In this document: positions 15,546 through 24,956 of the stretch, one piece after another
Layout of the letters: the number at the start of each line of letters is the position of its first letter
How positions within the stretch are numbered: position 1 is the first letter of the stretch
Assembly (NCBI RefSeq): GCF_005937885.2
Contig: NZ_CP042176.1
Location: 3,157,501 to 3,221,500, forward strand
Reading direction: 5' to 3'
DNA from: Bradyrhizobium sp. KBS0727
Lineage (GTDB): Bacteria; Pseudomonadota; Alphaproteobacteria; Rhizobiales; Xanthobacteraceae
DNA: 64,000 bases
The notes under the pieces: model-generated
Told to the model about the DNA's origin: nothing
The model's input: only the letters and a program-made list of their open reading frames with translations
Database searches by the model: none
Translations under genes and position numbers: made by a program

Positions 15546-16778
15546 CTATCTGGTCTTGCGCGCCTTCGCGACCTGCTCCGCCGTCACCGCCGGCGCGGCG
15601 TTGCCCCAGGCGTTGCGGATATAGGTGGTGACGTCGGCGATCTCCTGATCGGTCATCTTGGCGGCATAGGCCGGCATCGATCCCTTGTTGGGCGCGCGCG
15701 GCGTGGTCACGGTCTGGGCGCCGTCGAGAATGACACGCAGCGCGCTCGCGGCGTCGGATGATTGCAGGTTGGCGTTGTCGGGCAGCGGCGGATAGATTCG
15801 CGGCGCGCCCGAGCCATCGGCCTCGTGGCAGGCGATGCAGGCACCCTTGTAAAGTTTCTCGCCGTTGGCCATCGCGGCCGGCGGCGGCGCGCTCACCGCG
15901 GGCTCCGGCACGCCGGCCGGCAAATCCTTCAGATAGACGGCAATCGATCGGACGTCGGCGTCGCTCATTTTCGAGGTCGAATTGACCACGACCTCCGACA
16001 TCAGTTCGCCGGCATGGCTGCGGCCGTTGCGTCCGCTCTGCAGATATTCGGCGATGTCGTCGACGCTCCAGGATTTCAGCCCGCTGCGCTCGGCGGCATC
16101 GAGCCGCGGCGCGAACATGCCTTGCACAACCCCGCCGCCAAAAGCCTGCCCGCGTTTGTCGGCCCCAAATATGTTCTTCGGAGTGTGGCAGGCGCCGCAA
16201 TGGCCGGCGCCTTCGACCAGGTAGCGGCCGCGATTCCATTCAGCGCTCTTCTGCTGATCGGGCATCACGATGCCGGGCTTGAAGAACAGCCAGTTCCAGC
16301 CGCGCATCAGGACGCGATAATTCAGCGGCCAGCGCAGTTCCGGCGGCGGTGGGGAGTTCTTCACCGGCGTCAGCGTCGCCAGATAGGCCCGGATCGCACC
16401 GATGTCCTGGCGGGTGAGCCTGGTAAAATTCGGATAGGGGAAGGCCGGGTAATAGCGCGAGCCATCGGGCGCCACGCCGAAGCGGAGCGCGCGATAGAAG
16501 TCGTCGTCACTCCATCCACCGAGGCCAGTATCGCGGTCCGGCGTCAGGTTGGGCGAATAAATGCCGCCGAACGGCGTGTCGATCCGTTTTCCCCCCGCAA
16601 ACGGTTTGGCGGCGTCAGCGGTATGGCAGCTCGCGCAGTCGCCGGCATCGGTCAGCGCCTTGCCGCGCGCGACCTGTTCGGCGGCGATGTCGGCCTGGGC
16701 GTTCGCGAAGCATTCGCCGGACGCGAACGCACTGCACAACAGAAGCCCCAAAACAGACTTCAGGAGAATCGCGCGCAT
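15546..16778 (-). CDS. Triheme cytochrome c (alcohol/gluconate dehydrogenase type)
   Basis: A 410-residue exported cytochrome with three CxxCH haem sites: CASCH (48-52), CGACH (194-198) and CIACH (314-318). The domain order and spacers (PFGGIYSPNLTPD, the PAFPYPNFTRLT segment and GRYLVEGAGHCGACHTP) are those of the cytochrome subunit of membrane-bound dehydrogenases that pass electrons from periplasmic sugar, aldehyde or alcohol oxidation to ubiquinone. A signal peptide occupies residues 1-26. No flavin or PQQ dehydrogenase subunit is adjacent, so the partner must be elsewhere, or the protein works alone. Start ATG 16778 is supported by the signal peptide, not by a strong ribosome site. Confidence 0.92.
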   Translation of the reverse strand: MRAILLKSVLGLLLCSAFASGECFANAQADIAAEQVARGKALTDAGDCASCHTADAAKPFAGGKRIDTPFGGIYSPNLTPDRDTGLGGWSDDDFYRALRFGVAPDGSRYYPAFPYPNFTRLTRQDIGAIRAYLATLTPVKNSPPPPELRWPLNYRVLMRGWNWLFFKPGIVMPDQQKSAEWNRGRYLVEGAGHCGACHTPKNIFGADKRGQAFGGGVVQGMFAPRLDAAERSGLKSWSVDDIAEYLQSGRNGRSHAGELMSEVVVNSTSKMSDADVRSIAVYLKDLPAGVPEPAVSAPPPAAMANGEKLYKGACIACHEADGSGAPRIYPPLPDNANLQSSDAASALRVILDGAQTVTTPRAPNKGSMPAYAAKMTDQEIADVTTYIRNAWGNAAPAVTAEQVAKARKTR

Positions 16779-17087
16779 TTTCCGATGTCGTGCCTGCACC
16801 AATGGACCTCTTCGGGCGTTATAGCGGGAAAGCGAGCGGGGCGGGGACGCCACGCCATTTCGCGCCGGGGCTCCCGAACGACACAAACCGAAAATGGACA
16901 CCATTATTCCCGGCACGAAATTGCGATCTTTGAAAGCGGGGCCTTGTTGCCCAGATTTGTAGTGCAGGACGCGGAAAATCCGACATAGACTGGTTCTAAC
17001 GAATTCAGATGACTAGCTAAAAAAGTGGTCGTCGCGATCAAGACTTGTCGTCGTGATCAAGATTTAGAGGGTGGCAAAGAGGGCAAA
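16779..17087. promoter_or_regulatory. Divergent region upstream of ior and cytochrome genes
   Basis: No gene seen. It holds two 19-bp tandem copies of GTCGTCGNGATCAAGANTT at 17028-17046 and 17047-17065 just before the ior ribosome site (GAGGG). Confidence 0.5.
17028..17065 (+). repeat. 19-bp tandem repeat in the ior leader
   Basis: Unit 1 GTCGTCGCGATCAAGACTT and unit 2 GTCGTCGTGATCAAGATTT differ at two positions (both C to T). Confidence 0.75.
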
Positions 17088-20000
17088 ATGGGAATCAACC
17101 AGGGTCCGATCAGTCTCGATCAAAAGTACACCCAAGGCTCCGGCCACGTCTTCCTGACCGGCATTCAGGCGCTGGTCCGCCTGCCGATGGCGCAAATCCG
17201 GCGCGACCGTGCCGCGGGGCTGAACACGGCAGGCTTTATCTCCGGGTACCGCGGTTCGCCGCTCGGCGGCTACGACCAGCAGCTTTTCGCCGCCCGCAAG
17301 CATCTCGAACAGTACAACATCAAGTTCCAGCCCGGCGTGAACGAAGACCTCGCGGCAACCGCGGTCTGGGGCTCGCAGCAGCTCAACCTCTCGCCCGGCG
17401 CCAAGTATGATGGCGTGGTCGGCATCTGGTACGGCAAGGGCCCCGGCGTCGACCGCTGCGGCGACGTCTTTCGCCACGGCAATACGGCAGGTTCGGCAAA
17501 AAACGGCGGCGTGTTGGTTCTGGCCGGCGACGACCACGGCGCCAAATCCTCCACGGTGCCGCATCAGTCCGACCACGCCTTCATGTCGGCGCTGATGCCC
17601 TATCTCTACCCCTCCAGCATTCATGAAATGATCGAGATGGGCCTCTTGGGTATCGCGATGTCGCGCTACTCCGGCTGCTGGGTCGGCATGAAGGTGATCA
17701 CCGAGACGGTGGAAACCACCGCCGAGATCGACCTGACCGACGAGATGACGCCCTTCGTCATTCCGACCGATTTCGAAATGCCGCTGGGCGGCCTCAACCT
17801 GCGCTGGCCCGACGACCGCTTTGAACAGGACCGCCGCCTGCAGGACTACAAGGGCTTTGCCGCGATCGCCTTTGCCCGCGCCAACAAGGTCAACCGCATC
17901 ACCATGGATTCGCCGAATGCCCGTTACGGCATCATGGCGTCAGGCAAGAGCTATGAGGACATCCGCCAGGCGCTGCGCGAACTCGGCGTCACGCCGGAGG
18001 TCGCCGCCAAGATCGGTCTGCGGCTTTACAAGATCGGCATGCCCTGGCCGCTGGAGCCGCAGGGTGTACGTGAATTCGCCGTCGGGCTTGAAGAGATCTT
18101 CATCATCGAAGAACGCCGCGAGATCGTCGAAAATCAGGTCAAGCAGGAGCTGTTCAACTGGCGCGACGACGTTCGTCCGCGCATCATCGGCAAGATGGAC
18201 GATCACGACAAGCGCTTCCTGCCCTTTGCGGCAGAGTTGAGCGTGGCGTCGCTGGCGAGCTCGCTCACGGAGCGCCTGCTTCGACTGAATCTCAACCCCG
18301 AAATCGCGGCGATGCTGCGCGCCAAGGCCGACTGGTTCAACGGCCGGGAGGCCACGCAAATGCAGGCGGTGGCGCCGATTACGCGCACGCCGTATTTCTG
18401 CTCGGGCTGCCCGCACAACACCTCGACAAAAGTGCCTGAAGGCAGCCGCGCCTTCGCCGGCATCGGTTGCCACTTCATGGCGCTGTGGATGGACCGCTCG
18501 ACCGAGACCTTCACCCATATGGGCGGCGAGGGCGTACCGTGGGTCGGCGTAGCGCCGTTCACCAAGGAAGAGCATGTGTTCGCCAACCTCGGCGACGGCA
18601 CCTACTTCCACTCCGGCAGCCTCGCGATCCGTCAGGCGGTCTCGTCGGGCGCCAACATCACCTACAAAATCCTCTACAACGACGCCACCGCGATGACCGG
18701 CGGCCAGCATGTCGACGGCGAATTGTCGCCGCAGCAGGTCACCTTCCAGCTTCACTCCGAAGGCATCCGCGAAATCTATCTGGTCTCGGAAACTCCTGAC
18801 GCCTATCCGGCTTCCGATATCGCGCCGGGCGTCAAGGTCGCGCATCGCGACGAACTCGACACCGTCCAGAAGACGCTGCGCAAGGTCAAGGGCGCGTCCG
18901 CGATCGTGTTCGTGCAGACCTGCGCCGCCGAAAAGCGCCGCCGCCGCAAGCGCGGCCTGCTGGAAGATCCGGCGCGGCGCGTCATGATCAATCCGGCGGT
19001 GTGCGAAGGCTGCGGCGATTGCTCGGTGCAATCGAACTGCATCTCGGTCGAACCGCTGGAAACCGAGATGGGCCGCAAGCGCACCATCAACCAGTCGACC
19101 TGCAACAAGGACTATTCCTGCGTAAAGGGTTTTTGCCCGTCCTTCGTCACCATCGACGGCGGCAAGATGCGCCGCCGCGTGCCGGCCGGGCTCGGGGATA
19201 TCGGTGAATTGCCGGAGCCGGCCTCCCGACCGACCCTGGAGCGGCCCTACAACGTTGCTGTCGGCGGCGTCGGCGGCACCGGCGTGCTGACGATCGGCGC
19301 GCTGCTCGGCATGGCCGCCCATATCGAAGGCAAGGCCAGCATGATCCTCGATATGTCTGGCCTCGCCCAGAAAGGCGGCGCGGTGCTGAGTCACGTCCGC
19401 CTCTCCGAACATACCGCCGACGTCACCTGTTCGCGCATCGTCACCGGTACCGCTGATCTGGTGCTGGCCGCCGATGAAGTGGTGGCGGTCGCCAAGGAAA
19501 CCATCACGCTCTGCGAATCCAGCCGCACCACCGGGATCATCAACACCCATTTGATTCCGATCGCGGACTTCATCCTCAATCGCGATTTCAACTTCCAGGC
19601 TCGCAACGTCAACAACGTCCTCGAGACCGCGTTGCGCAAGGATTCGTCCTTCTTCGATTTCACCAAGCCCGCTGAAGTGCTGCTCGGCGACTCCATCGCC
19701 ACCAACATGATGATGATGGGGTTTGCCTATCAGAAGGGGCTGCTGCCGCTGTCGGCAAAGGCGATCGAGCAGGCGATTGAAGTCAACGGCGTGGCGATCA
19801 AGATGAACACGCAGGCGTTCCAGCTCGGCCGTCTCGCCGCGCACGATCCGGCGCGACTCGTCGCCATGATGAAAGACCAGGACGAGACCGTTGCGCCAAA
19901 GACGCTGGACGCGATGTCGCTCGACGAGATCATCGCGCACCGCAGCGCGCTCTTGACCGAGTATCAGGACGCGAAACTCGCCGACCGCTACCGCAACGCG

Positions 20001-20582
20001 GTGACGCAGGTGCGCAATGCCGCCTCAAACGGCGGCTTCGGCGACGAACTGCCGAGGGCGGTCGCGATCAACTACGCCAAACTGCTCGCCTACAAGGACG
20101 AGTACGAAGTGGCGCGGCTGTTCACCGACGGCCGGTTCGAAAAGCAGCTCCGCGACCAGTTCGAAGGCGACTTCAAGCTCTCCTTCAATCTCGCGGCGCC
20201 GATGCTTGCCGGCAAACCCGACGCGCAGGGGCGGCCGGGCAAGCGCGCCTTCGGCGCTTCCTGGATGATGCCGCTGTTCAAGATACTCGCGAAGCTGAAG
20301 GTGCTGCGCGGCACGCCGTTCGACGTGTTCGCCTACAGCCCCGACCGCAGGCTGGAGCGCGACCTGATCGCAGGCTACGAGAAGGATGTCGCGACCGTGC
20401 TGGGCCTGCTGTCGCCGGTCAATCTGGACACCGCCATCGAACTGCTGTCGCTGCCGGATCGCATCCGCGGCTATGGCCCGGTGAAGGAGAAGGCGGTGCA
20501 GGAGGCGAAAGTGCGCTACGCGCAACTGGCCGCCGACCTCGTCAACCCGCCGCCGGCGCCGCGCCAGATCGCAGCGGAGTAG
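17088..20582 (+). CDS. Fused indolepyruvate:ferredoxin oxidoreductase
   Basis: An 1164-residue single-chain enzyme joining the alpha (TPP-binding) and beta (gamma-type) parts that archaea make as IorA and IorB. It oxidatively decarboxylates aryl-pyruvates with CoA to aryl-acetyl-CoA, reducing ferredoxin. Visible parts are the pyrimidine-binding start ISGYRGSPLGGYDQQ, a TPP-site stretch GDGTYFHSGSLAIRQA, a ferredoxin-like cluster region about residues 638-690 (VCEGCGDCSVQSNC, then CNKDYSCVKGFCPSF), and the gamma domain from about 725 (GGVGGTGVLTIGALLG). ATG 17088 follows AGAGGG; the longer frame is not needed. It would serve aromatic amino-acid or indole-acetic-acid catabolism, and is monocistronic. 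Confidence 0.95.
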   Translation: MGINQGPISLDQKYTQGSGHVFLTGIQALVRLPMAQIRRDRAAGLNTAGFISGYRGSPLGGYDQQLFAARKHLEQYNIKFQPGVNEDLAATAVWGSQQLNLSPGAKYDGVVGIWYGKGPGVDRCGDVFRHGNTAGSAKNGGVLVLAGDDHGAKSSTVPHQSDHAFMSALMPYLYPSSIHEMIEMGLLGIAMSRYSGCWVGMKVITETVETTAEIDLTDEMTPFVIPTDFEMPLGGLNLRWPDDRFEQDRRLQDYKGFAAIAFARANKVNRITMDSPNARYGIMASGKSYEDIRQALRELGVTPEVAAKIGLRLYKIGMPWPLEPQGVREFAVGLEEIFIIEERREIVENQVKQELFNWRDDVRPRIIGKMDDHDKRFLPFAAELSVASLASSLTERLLRLNLNPEIAAMLRAKADWFNGREATQMQAVAPITRTPYFCSGCPHNTSTKVPEGSRAFAGIGCHFMALWMDRSTETFTHMGGEGVPWVGVAPFTKEEHVFANLGDGTYFHSGSLAIRQAVSSGANITYKILYNDATAMTGGQHVDGELSPQQVTFQLHSEGIREIYLVSETPDAYPASDIAPGVKVAHRDELDTVQKTLRKVKGASAIVFVQTCAAEKRRRRKRGLLEDPARRVMINPAVCEGCGDCSVQSNCISVEPLETEMGRKRTINQSTCNKDYSCVKGFCPSFVTIDGGKMRRRVPAGLGDIGELPEPASRPTLERPYNVAVGGVGGTGVLTIGALLGMAAHIEGKASMILDMSGLAQKGGAVLSHVRLSEHTADVTCSRIVTGTADLVLAADEVVAVAKETITLCESSRTTGIINTHLIPIADFILNRDFNFQARNVNNVLETALRKDSSFFDFTKPAEVLLGDSIATNMMMMGFAYQKGLLPLSAKAIEQAIEVNGVAIKMNTQAFQLGRLAAHDPARLVAMMKDQDETVAPKTLDAMSLDEIIAHRSALLTEYQDAKLADRYRNAVTQVRNAASNGGFGDELPRAVAINYAKLLAYKDEYEVARLFTDGRFEKQLRDQFEGDFKLSFNLAAPMLAGKPDAQGRPGKRAFGASWMMPLFKILAKLKVLRGTPFDVFAYSPDRRLERDLIAGYEKDVATVLGLLSPVNLDTAIELLSLPDRIRGYGPVKEKAVQEAKVRYAQLAADLVNPPPAPRQIAAE

Positions 20583-20609
20583 GGCGGCTGACCCTCATGG
20601 GGGCTCGTA

Positions 20610-20661
20610 GCAGATCGTCAGGTCCGCTGTCGTTTAGATGACGGACTTAGGTCGGACATCA
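20610..20661. repeat. GTCCG...GGACAT motif remnant
   Basis: AGGTCCGCTGTCG and AGGTCGGACATCACC recur here in the tail region of the gene at 20618, so the coding end of that gene has run into the motif. Confidence 0.35.
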
Positions 20662-20911
20662 CCCTGTATCCGTTTGCAAAATATAGCGTAACCAGAGCGC
20701 TGTAAATCAGCATGCTCAGGATTGGCGGCCACCCTGGCCAGCAGGCGATCCCCAGCGCAATCAGCGCCATGCCGGCCACACGCGCGACCGGCGTTGCGAC
20801 GCCGGAAAGCTGCTCACCCAGCAACAACTGGCCAACCAGTGACGGAGCGATCAGCAGCGCCAATCCCGTCGCAGCTTCCCCGATGGCGGCGAACGCCAGT
20901 GCGCTTTTCAT
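20618..20911 (-). CDS. Small three-span membrane protein coupled to the sulfatase
   Basis: A 97-residue hydrophobic protein with about three membrane spans: residues 5-30 (AFAAIGEAATGLALLIAPSL), 43-62 and 64-82. Its ATG (20911) overlaps the TGA of the sulfatase as ATGA, so translation is coupled and expression matched. The last 12 residues (DLSPSSKRQRT) come from a stretch shared with a dispersed repeat, so the natural C-terminus may have changed. No known function; a membrane anchor or transport helper for the sulfatase is a guess from context only. Confidence 0.7.
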   Translation of the reverse strand: MKSALAFAAIGEAATGLALLIAPSLVGQLLLGEQLSGVATPVARVAGMALIALGIACWPGWPPILSMLIYSALVTLYFANGYRVMSDLSPSSKRQRT

Positions 20912-23445
20912 TTTTTACCGACGTTCGCGGCTGGCTTTTGAGGCTTCGACTCTTCAATGGGATCCGGCTCCGGCGCCGGCGTAGGTCCCAGTTCTGCCCT
21001 GGCTTGCGCCGGTTCCTTGAGCTCCGGTTCGAGCTTGAACGTCAGCTTGTTGATCTTGCCTGTGAACTTGAACGGCGGGTCGTAGCGATACTCCAGCATT
21101 GCCACTCCGCTGCGGGTATCCAGGCCGACGTCGAAAGTTTCGTCCTCCGGGAAGGTGATCGGCGTGGTCTGCTTCATGGATTTCTTGTCCACCTCCTTGC
21201 CGTCCACGGTGAGCACGCCTGTTCCGCCCTTGGCTAGGCCCGGACCATCCGACTTGAAGTCGAAGACGATGGTGTGCTTGCCCGCGCTCAACTCCGGTCC
21301 TGACCAGATCGTGCGCTTGAGGTTGAGCAGGTTGTAGAGGAACACGGGCTTGCCGCTGCGGATGCCCGCCACGCCCTTGCTCAGGAACAGGCCGTAGCCG
21401 CCGAAGCGCCCGCCTTCGGTGACGATCATGCCTTCCGCACCGCCACTGGGAATCTCGACTTCAGCGGTGATCGTGTAGGACTTGTTCAGAATGCTCGGCG
21501 CAGCGCTGGCCGGCACGCCGGACAGCTCGCCCGAATACGTGAAAACCGTTTGCCCGGCAGTCAGGCTCGGACGTGGCGTATTCCAGCGCGCGAGCGAGGA
21601 GTTGTCGAGCGGCAGCACGTTATATTTGGCGGCCTCCGAATAGAAGACAGCTTGCATCTGCTTGAGCCTGTCCGGCATGTTGGCGGCCAGATCGTTGGAC
21701 TGGGTGGGGTCCTCGCCAACGTTGTAAAGCTCCCACTTGTAACCGGTGATCACGTCCGGCGGCGGCGCGGTGCTCAGCTCCCACGGCAGCGTAGCCGGTG
21801 TCGTGGCCGCTACCCACCCGTCCTGATAGATCGCGCGATTGCCGAGCATCTCGAAGTACTGCGTCGAATGCTGGGTCGGCGCGTTGGCATTCGTCTTGTC
21901 CCACGTGTACTTCATGCTTACTCCCTCAATGGGGATTTGCTTGATGCCGTTGACCGTTTCGGGTTGCGGAATGTCCGTCGCCTCCAGAATGGTCGGCACG
22001 ATGTCGATGACGTGGTGGAACTGGCGGCGGATGCCGCCCACGTCGTTGATGTGGCCGGGCCAAGAGATAGCCATGCCCTGCGCGGTCCCGCCGAAGTGCG
22101 AGGCCACCTGCTTCACCCATTTGAAAGGCGTGCTCATCGCCCACGCCCAAGGCGCCGCAAAGTGCGGGAACGTCTTGTCTGATCCCCAGAATGGGTACCA
22201 GAGATACTGGGCCTTCACCGGCACGGGGACGCCATTGAACGTGGTGAACTCATTCGGCGTGCCGTTGAGCATGCCTTCCGCGCTCGCGCCATTATCGCCG
22301 CTGATGTAGATGATCAGCGTGTTGTCGAGCTGGCCCATGTCTTCGACGGCCTGGATCACGCGACCGATCTCGTTGTCGGTATATGCGAGGTAGGCCCCGT
22401 AGACATCGGCCTGCTTGATGAAGAGCTTCTTTTCAATCTCGCCGAGGGAACTCCATTCCGGAAGTTCCTTGGGCCAAGCGGTCAGCTTGGCGTTCTCAGG
22501 CATGATGCCCAACCGTTTCTGGTTGGCGAAGATCGTCTCCCGCACCTTGTTCCAGCCCTGGTCGAACAAGTGCATGTCGCCGATCTTCTTGATCCACTCT
22601 GGCGTCGGATGATGCGGCGCGTGGGTGCCGCCCGGTACGTAGTAGACGAAGAACGGCTTGTCGGGTGCAAGCTCCTTGAGTTGCTTCATGTACTGGATGG
22701 CGTCGTCGGCCATCGCCGTCTCCAGATTCCACTTGGGATTATCCTGGAACGGATAGATGGCCGTGGTGTTGCGGAACAGATTTGGCTGCCACTGGCTGGC
22801 GTCGCCGCCGACGAAGCCATAGAAATAATCGAAGCCCATGCCGGTCGGCCACTGATTGAACGGCCCGGCTTGGCTCGACTGGTACGATGGCGTGTTGTGA
22901 TCCTTGCCGAACCACGACGTCGCATATCCATTCGCCTTCAGGATCGTGCCGATGGTGCCTTTTTCAATCGGGATGATTGAGTCGTAACCCGGAAAACCTG
23001 TTGAGACCTCACCCACCACGCCGAAGCCAACCGAGTGATGGTTGCGGCCCGTGATGATCGCTGCCCGCGTCGGTGAGCAGAGCGCCGTGGAGTGGAAATT
23101 GGTATAGCGCAGCCCCTGCGCCGCGATGCGATCCAGCGCCGGCGTCGGAACGACACCGCCGAATGTGCCGGGCGCACCGAAGCCGCAATCATCAGTCATA
23201 ATGAGCAACACGTTGGGCGCGCCCTTCGGCGGCACGACGCGCGGCGCCCACCACGCCGTCGACTCCGAGGCCTTCTCCTTGATTACCCCGCCGAACGCGG
23301 GATCAGGCGGCGGAAGCTGCCTGCCGTCGATTGTCGTCGTTGCGCCGGGCGAACCTGGAACACCTGTGGCCTGCTGCGCCAATGCCGAGACACAACTTAG
23401 GGCGAGAAGACTCGCACCCGCAAGCACGCTGCGGCTGATTTTCAT
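20908..23445 (-). CDS. Secreted arylsulfatase (formylglycine type)
   Basis: An 845-residue sulfatase with signal peptide (1-24). The modification motif ALCSPTRAAIITGR places the formylglycine cysteine at Cys123, with the Ca2+ pair Asp85/Asp86 in LLIMTDDCGFG and the later metal ligands in IYISGDNGASAEG. Length and the extra C-terminal beta domain (about 650-800, with EDETFDVGLDTRSGVAMLEY) match the long periplasmic bacterial arylsulfatases. It would release sulfate from sulfate esters. No formylglycine-generating enzyme is in the window. GGGAGC precedes the ATG. It is followed at its 3' end by an overlapping small membrane-protein gene. Confidence 0.94.
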   Translation of the reverse strand: MKISRSVLAGASLLALSCVSALAQQATGVPGSPGATTTIDGRQLPPPDPAFGGVIKEKASESTAWWAPRVVPPKGAPNVLLIMTDDCGFGAPGTFGGVVPTPALDRIAAQGLRYTNFHSTALCSPTRAAIITGRNHHSVGFGVVGEVSTGFPGYDSIIPIEKGTIGTILKANGYATSWFGKDHNTPSYQSSQAGPFNQWPTGMGFDYFYGFVGGDASQWQPNLFRNTTAIYPFQDNPKWNLETAMADDAIQYMKQLKELAPDKPFFVYYVPGGTHAPHHPTPEWIKKIGDMHLFDQGWNKVRETIFANQKRLGIMPENAKLTAWPKELPEWSSLGEIEKKLFIKQADVYGAYLAYTDNEIGRVIQAVEDMGQLDNTLIIYISGDNGASAEGMLNGTPNEFTTFNGVPVPVKAQYLWYPFWGSDKTFPHFAAPWAWAMSTPFKWVKQVASHFGGTAQGMAISWPGHINDVGGIRRQFHHVIDIVPTILEATDIPQPETVNGIKQIPIEGVSMKYTWDKTNANAPTQHSTQYFEMLGNRAIYQDGWVAATTPATLPWELSTAPPPDVITGYKWELYNVGEDPTQSNDLAANMPDRLKQMQAVFYSEAAKYNVLPLDNSSLARWNTPRPSLTAGQTVFTYSGELSGVPASAAPSILNKSYTITAEVEIPSGGAEGMIVTEGGRFGGYGLFLSKGVAGIRSGKPVFLYNLLNLKRTIWSGPELSAGKHTIVFDFKSDGPGLAKGGTGVLTVDGKEVDKKSMKQTTPITFPEDETFDVGLDTRSGVAMLEYRYDPPFKFTGKINKLTFKLEPELKEPAQARAELGPTPAPEPDPIEESKPQKPAANVGKK

Positions 23446-23980
23446 GGAAAGCTCCCGTGGCCATATTATAAAGGCACCAGCGAAGTTTGAGGCATGACTG
23501 CCTTGAGCGCGTCGACATTGACGCAGATCAAACCGCGCCTTGGACAGGCACGCGCCTTGGACAGGCAGAACATTATAAGGGCCGCTGGGCTCGCGCTATG
23601 CAATTTGGGCTGGTTAGGACATCGAAAGATCAGCCGGTTCGCAGCACACGGTGCCGGTTAGGAACGGTCACGGCCTCATTTCGCCGATGTCTGAGATGGG
23701 GCAGACTCGGACATCGCGACCTGGCTGCCTGATGTCCGTTTGACTCCGCACCCCAAGAGCGGACATCCAGCGACCACTTCCGCATGTTCGTTTCGTGCTG
23801 CCACAAACGGACTCATGCGCCGCAGTATCGGCTTGTCGTCCTTCAAATCGAGTTCGCCGGGATGGATCGCTCATCGCTGCAGTCTTCTTCGGCCTTGCGC
23901 TTTGCGGCCCGGTCATTTCAACGGCCTCCGCTCGACGTCGATGGTTGCTATGAGCCGTTCAATCTCGCCGTGATCGCGGA
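23446..23980. other. Gene-free stretch dominated by GTCCG dispersed repeats
   Basis: No gene is supported. Between 23640 and 23775 there are TCGGACATCGCG, GATGTCCGTTTGACTC and GAGCGGACATCCAGCG, tightly spaced copies of a motif seen in other gaps. Short open frames read MSALGVRSQTD, a familiar artefact product of this repeat in rhizobial annotation (recalled). Confidence 0.5.
23640..23775. repeat. Dispersed GTCCG...CGGACAT repeat, best copy
   Basis: Three GGACAT or complementary ATGTCC words within 60 bases (23699-23766), in alternating orientation. Compare 8858-8941. Confidence 0.6.
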
Positions 23981-24223
23981 TCAGCCGCAGACTCGCACCC
24001 GGCGGACTCGCCAGCCATGGCCGTCCCAGAAACGCTGCGTCACCCATTCGCAACTGCCAAAATCGTCGTATGGCCCGCGACCTGCTCCGTAAGGGGCGGG
24101 CTCATAGTAGCGGCCCGGAGCCGCGACGCCTGCGGCGACGCCACGCTGTGCGCTTGCGGGCGTCGCGGCGAGCGAACCGGCAATCGTTGCGACCGCGACA
24201 AAGGCAACAAATGTCTTCTTCAT
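23981..24223 (-). CDS. Small secreted protein
   Basis: An 80-residue protein with a clear signal peptide (MKKTFVAFVAVATIAGSLAA, cleavage after ASA at about residue 25) and a mature part rich in Gly, Tyr and Arg ending in FGSCEWVTQRFWDGHGWRVRR. Two cysteines (CEWV and the penultimate residue) may pair. AGGAGGG lies upstream of ATG 24223. The C-terminal motif resembles short Bradyrhizobium exported proteins whose mature ends read C-x-W-x-T-Q-R-x-W-D-G-W-G (recalled). Function unknown. Confidence 0.8.
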   Translation of the reverse strand: MKKTFVAFVAVATIAGSLAATPASAQRGVAAGVAAPGRYYEPAPYGAGRGPYDDFGSCEWVTQRFWDGHGWRVRRVRVCG

Positions 24224-24593
24224 TCTAGGCCCTCCTGTGCCTGCTTGGCGTGCGGCCGCGCGACCGCCGCACCAGCCAAGTCACCAAGAAATTCCCGCCG
24301 CTGCACGTCGATCCCCCGGCGGGCCATCGTATCACCCGTCACACTCACTTGATGCTGAGAAGACTGCCTTCGGCACTAATCCTCCCCTGGGGCGCTTCCG
24401 TTGCCCGCGCCGCCCAGGAAGCGAGCCAAGGTTCACCGCATCGTGAAACAAACCTTTCTGCCACTGGCTGGACCAATAGTTATTGAGCGGCAAGCTGGTC
24501 CCTCAACTTCAAGCCGTCGGCGGATTCTGCCAGCGGGCCTCCACGTCTCATCTACGCGATTAGGTTCACACAAACGAACCGGAGTAACTTCTC
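24224..24593. other. Gene-free spacer
   Basis: Divergent gap between two small exported-protein genes. I see no repeat, RNA or gene in it; the only notable piece is a CGGAG ribosome site at the right edge. Confidence 0.35.
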
Positions 24594-24956
24594 ATGCGAA
24601 CGATATCATCCGCCATTGTTGTACTGGCCGCGCTATTTGCGACCGAAGCATCGGCACAATCGATCAATCTGACCGGCGCGTATAAATGCGTCGAAGCATG
24701 CCGGGCGGGTCTCGTCGGCAGGCCCGCTTTTATCACCCAGAACGGACCCGACCTCAATCTTCTCAACGAAGCCGGTCAGGCCGCCCGGGCATGGCCCGAC
24801 TTGACCGCGCCGGCGACGCGGATTTGGGTAGACGCCTGGAACGAGGGCGCCGTCTATTCGCCTGATGGTATGGCCGTCCAGTTCGACAACGGAACGATCT
24901 GGGTGCGCGATATGGGCCCGCCGCCGCCACCCGTACATCGGCGCCGCCGTAATTAG
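24594..24956 (+). CDS. Small secreted protein with Pro/Arg tail
   Basis: A 120-residue exported protein: signal peptide 1-22 (ending ASAQ), a mature domain starting INLTGAYKCVEACRAG with two cysteines three apart, a conserved-looking segment PAFITQNGPDLNLLNEAGQ, and a tail PPPPPVHRRRR. The GAYxCVExC pattern and Trp-rich middle (IWVDAWNEGAVY) look like a small beta-rich binding domain, related in shape to proteins annotated hypothetical in Bradyrhizobium. No functional assignment. CGGAG site upstream. Confidence 0.75.
   Translation: MRTISSAIVVLAALFATEASAQSINLTGAYKCVEACRAGLVGRPAFITQNGPDLNLLNEAGQAARAWPDLTAPATRIWVDAWNEGAVYSPDGMAVQFDNGTIWVRDMGPPPPPVHRRRRN

Noticed and set aside
17940..19940. 666-codon minus-strand open frame inside the IOR gene
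   Set aside because: Composition is typical of antisense shadow frames (Arg, His, Gly rich), and the plus strand encodes a full-length conserved enzyme.
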